Shown here in pieces: positions 63,459 to 64,000 of a stretch of DNA of 64,000 bases. The translations under genes were made by a program, and so were the position numbers. How positions within the stretch are numbered: position 1 is the stretch's first letter; every line of letters starts with the position of its first letter. The notes under the pieces were generated by a model. The model did not search any database. It worked only from the letters and a program-made list of their open reading frames with translations, and was not told the origin of the DNA. Source of the stretch: Chamaelirium japonicum (taxonomy: Eukaryota > Streptophyta > Magnoliopsida > Liliales > Melanthiaceae); contig CANTAL010000100.1 in assembly GCA_947650365.1 (NCBI GenBank), positions 496,001 to 560,000 of the forward strand, written 5' to 3'.

Positions 63459-64000
63459 ATCATACGAATGAATTAGAATAGATATATTCATGCGAATGAA
63501 TTAGAATGGATCGTACGAATGAATTAGAATGGATCGTGCGAATGAATTAGAATGAATCGTATGAATAAATTAGAATGGATCGTACAAATGAATTAAAATG
63601 GATACATTTGTGCGAGTGAATTAGAATGGATCATACGATTGAATTTGAATGGATCGTACGAATGAACTAGAATGGATCATACGAATGAACTAGAATGGAT
63701 ACATTCGTGCGAATGAATTAGAATGGATCATATGAAAGAATTAGAATGGACCGTGCGAATGAATTAGAAAGGATCGTCCGAATGAATTAGAATGGATATA
63801 TTCGTGCGAATGAATTAGAATGGATCGTACGAATGAATTAGACTGGATCGTACGAATAAATTAGAATGGATACATTCATGCAAATGAATTAGAATGGATT
63901 GTACGAATGAATTAGAATGGATCATACGAATGAATTAGAATGGATCGTACGAATGAATTAGAATGGATCATATGAATGAATTAGAATGGTTACATTCGTG
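63459..64000 (+). repeat. Forward satellite tract
   Basis: Runs off the right window end inside a GGTTACATTCGTG 28-mer. Includes a GAACTAG pair near 63663-63690. Confidence 0.92.
63794..64000 (+). repeat. Duplicated segment, counterpart of 40240-40423
   Basis: It has the same variant order as near 40240 (AGACTGGATCG at about 63840, CATTCATGCAAATG at about 63873). It is cut by the window end. Confidence 0.7.

Larger units (their letters stand above)
1..64000. repeat. Satellite DNA array of 23-bp and 28-bp monomers, mixed orientation
   Basis: Apart from 1322-2411, every line of the window is made of degenerate copies of one unit. The forward core is GAATTAGAATGGATCGTAC inside a 23-bp period; the reverse core is GTACGATCCATTCTAATTC. 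A 28-bp form equals the 23-mer plus ACATT after GGAT. The 23-mer looks like two diverged halves, each beginning GAATG, so it may have grown from a unit of about 11 bp (inference). Dividing array length by the mean unit in the 291-bp higher-order repeat (24.25 bp) gives roughly 2,600 monomers. The array runs off both window ends. It is A+T rich, non-coding and probably heterochromatic. Confidence 0.97.

Noticed and set aside
1..64000. CRISPR array
   Set aside because: There are no unique spacers. Units abut each other, orientation flips, and there are no cas genes.
1..64000. Human-type satellite II/III (ATTCC repeats)
   Set aside because: CATTC words look similar, but the period here is a firm 23/28 bp with GTACGATC in each unit, and the inserted LTR is of plant type.
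1..64000. Telomeric repeat or CENP-B-like box
   Set aside because: I saw no run of TTTAGGG or TTAGGG, and no monomer variant with the CENP-B box CGGG end. TTCG in the monomer is too short to count.
1..64000. tRNA, rRNA or other RNA genes
   Set aside because: No cloverleaf-like or rRNA-like sequence was seen in the satellite or in the LTR.

Overview
The window is almost entirely one family of short tandem (satellite) DNA. It contains no protein-coding gene, RNA gene or CRISPR array that I can support. The host is most likely a plant nuclear genome. The satellite alone cannot show this, but the single foreign insert has the TG...CA ends, the reverse-strand TATAAATG box and the CTTGAGCGTCGGAGGG motif typical of plant LTR retrotransposons. 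I cannot name the species. The array is probably pericentromeric, centromeric or other constitutive heterochromatin (inference).

The basic unit is 23 bp, with core GAATTAGAATGGATCGTAC on the strand I call forward. A second unit of 28 bp is the 23-mer with five extra bases (ACATT) after GGAT, giving GGATACATTCGTGC and its relatives GGTTACATTCGTGC, GGTTACATTTGTGAG and GGATACATTCGAGC. The 23-mers and 28-mers are mixed in a fixed order in a 291-bp higher-order repeat: 12 monomers, of which three are 28-mers and nine are 23-mers. Complete copies lie at 28168-28458 (forward), 32368-32658 and 51170-51460 (both reverse). Many shortened copies differ by whole 23-bp monomers.

Orientation changes about 73 times, at intervals from about 40 bp to 4 kb, without losing the repeat phase. 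Most switches fall on the palindrome TCGTACGA that every consensus monomer carries. Larger duplications lie on top of this: a roughly 5.1-kb tandem duplication (about 54149-59290, repeated from 59291); a cassette of about 0.9-1.2 kb with four orientation switches, present three times (6321, 8203 and 42319); a duplication of the window start at 11172; a pair at 11236-12420 and 39740-40700; and a 360-bp tandem duplication at 19921-20640.

At 1322-2411 a 1,090-bp solo LTR in reverse orientation interrupts the array. It is flanked by a perfect 5-bp target-site duplication, GTTAC. Removing it restores an intact 28-bp satellite unit. The LTR carries two internal tandem repeats of its own. Every open reading frame of about 60-190 codons in the window is read-through of satellite or LTR sequence. 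Tract boundaries below were read by eye and are good to a few bases.
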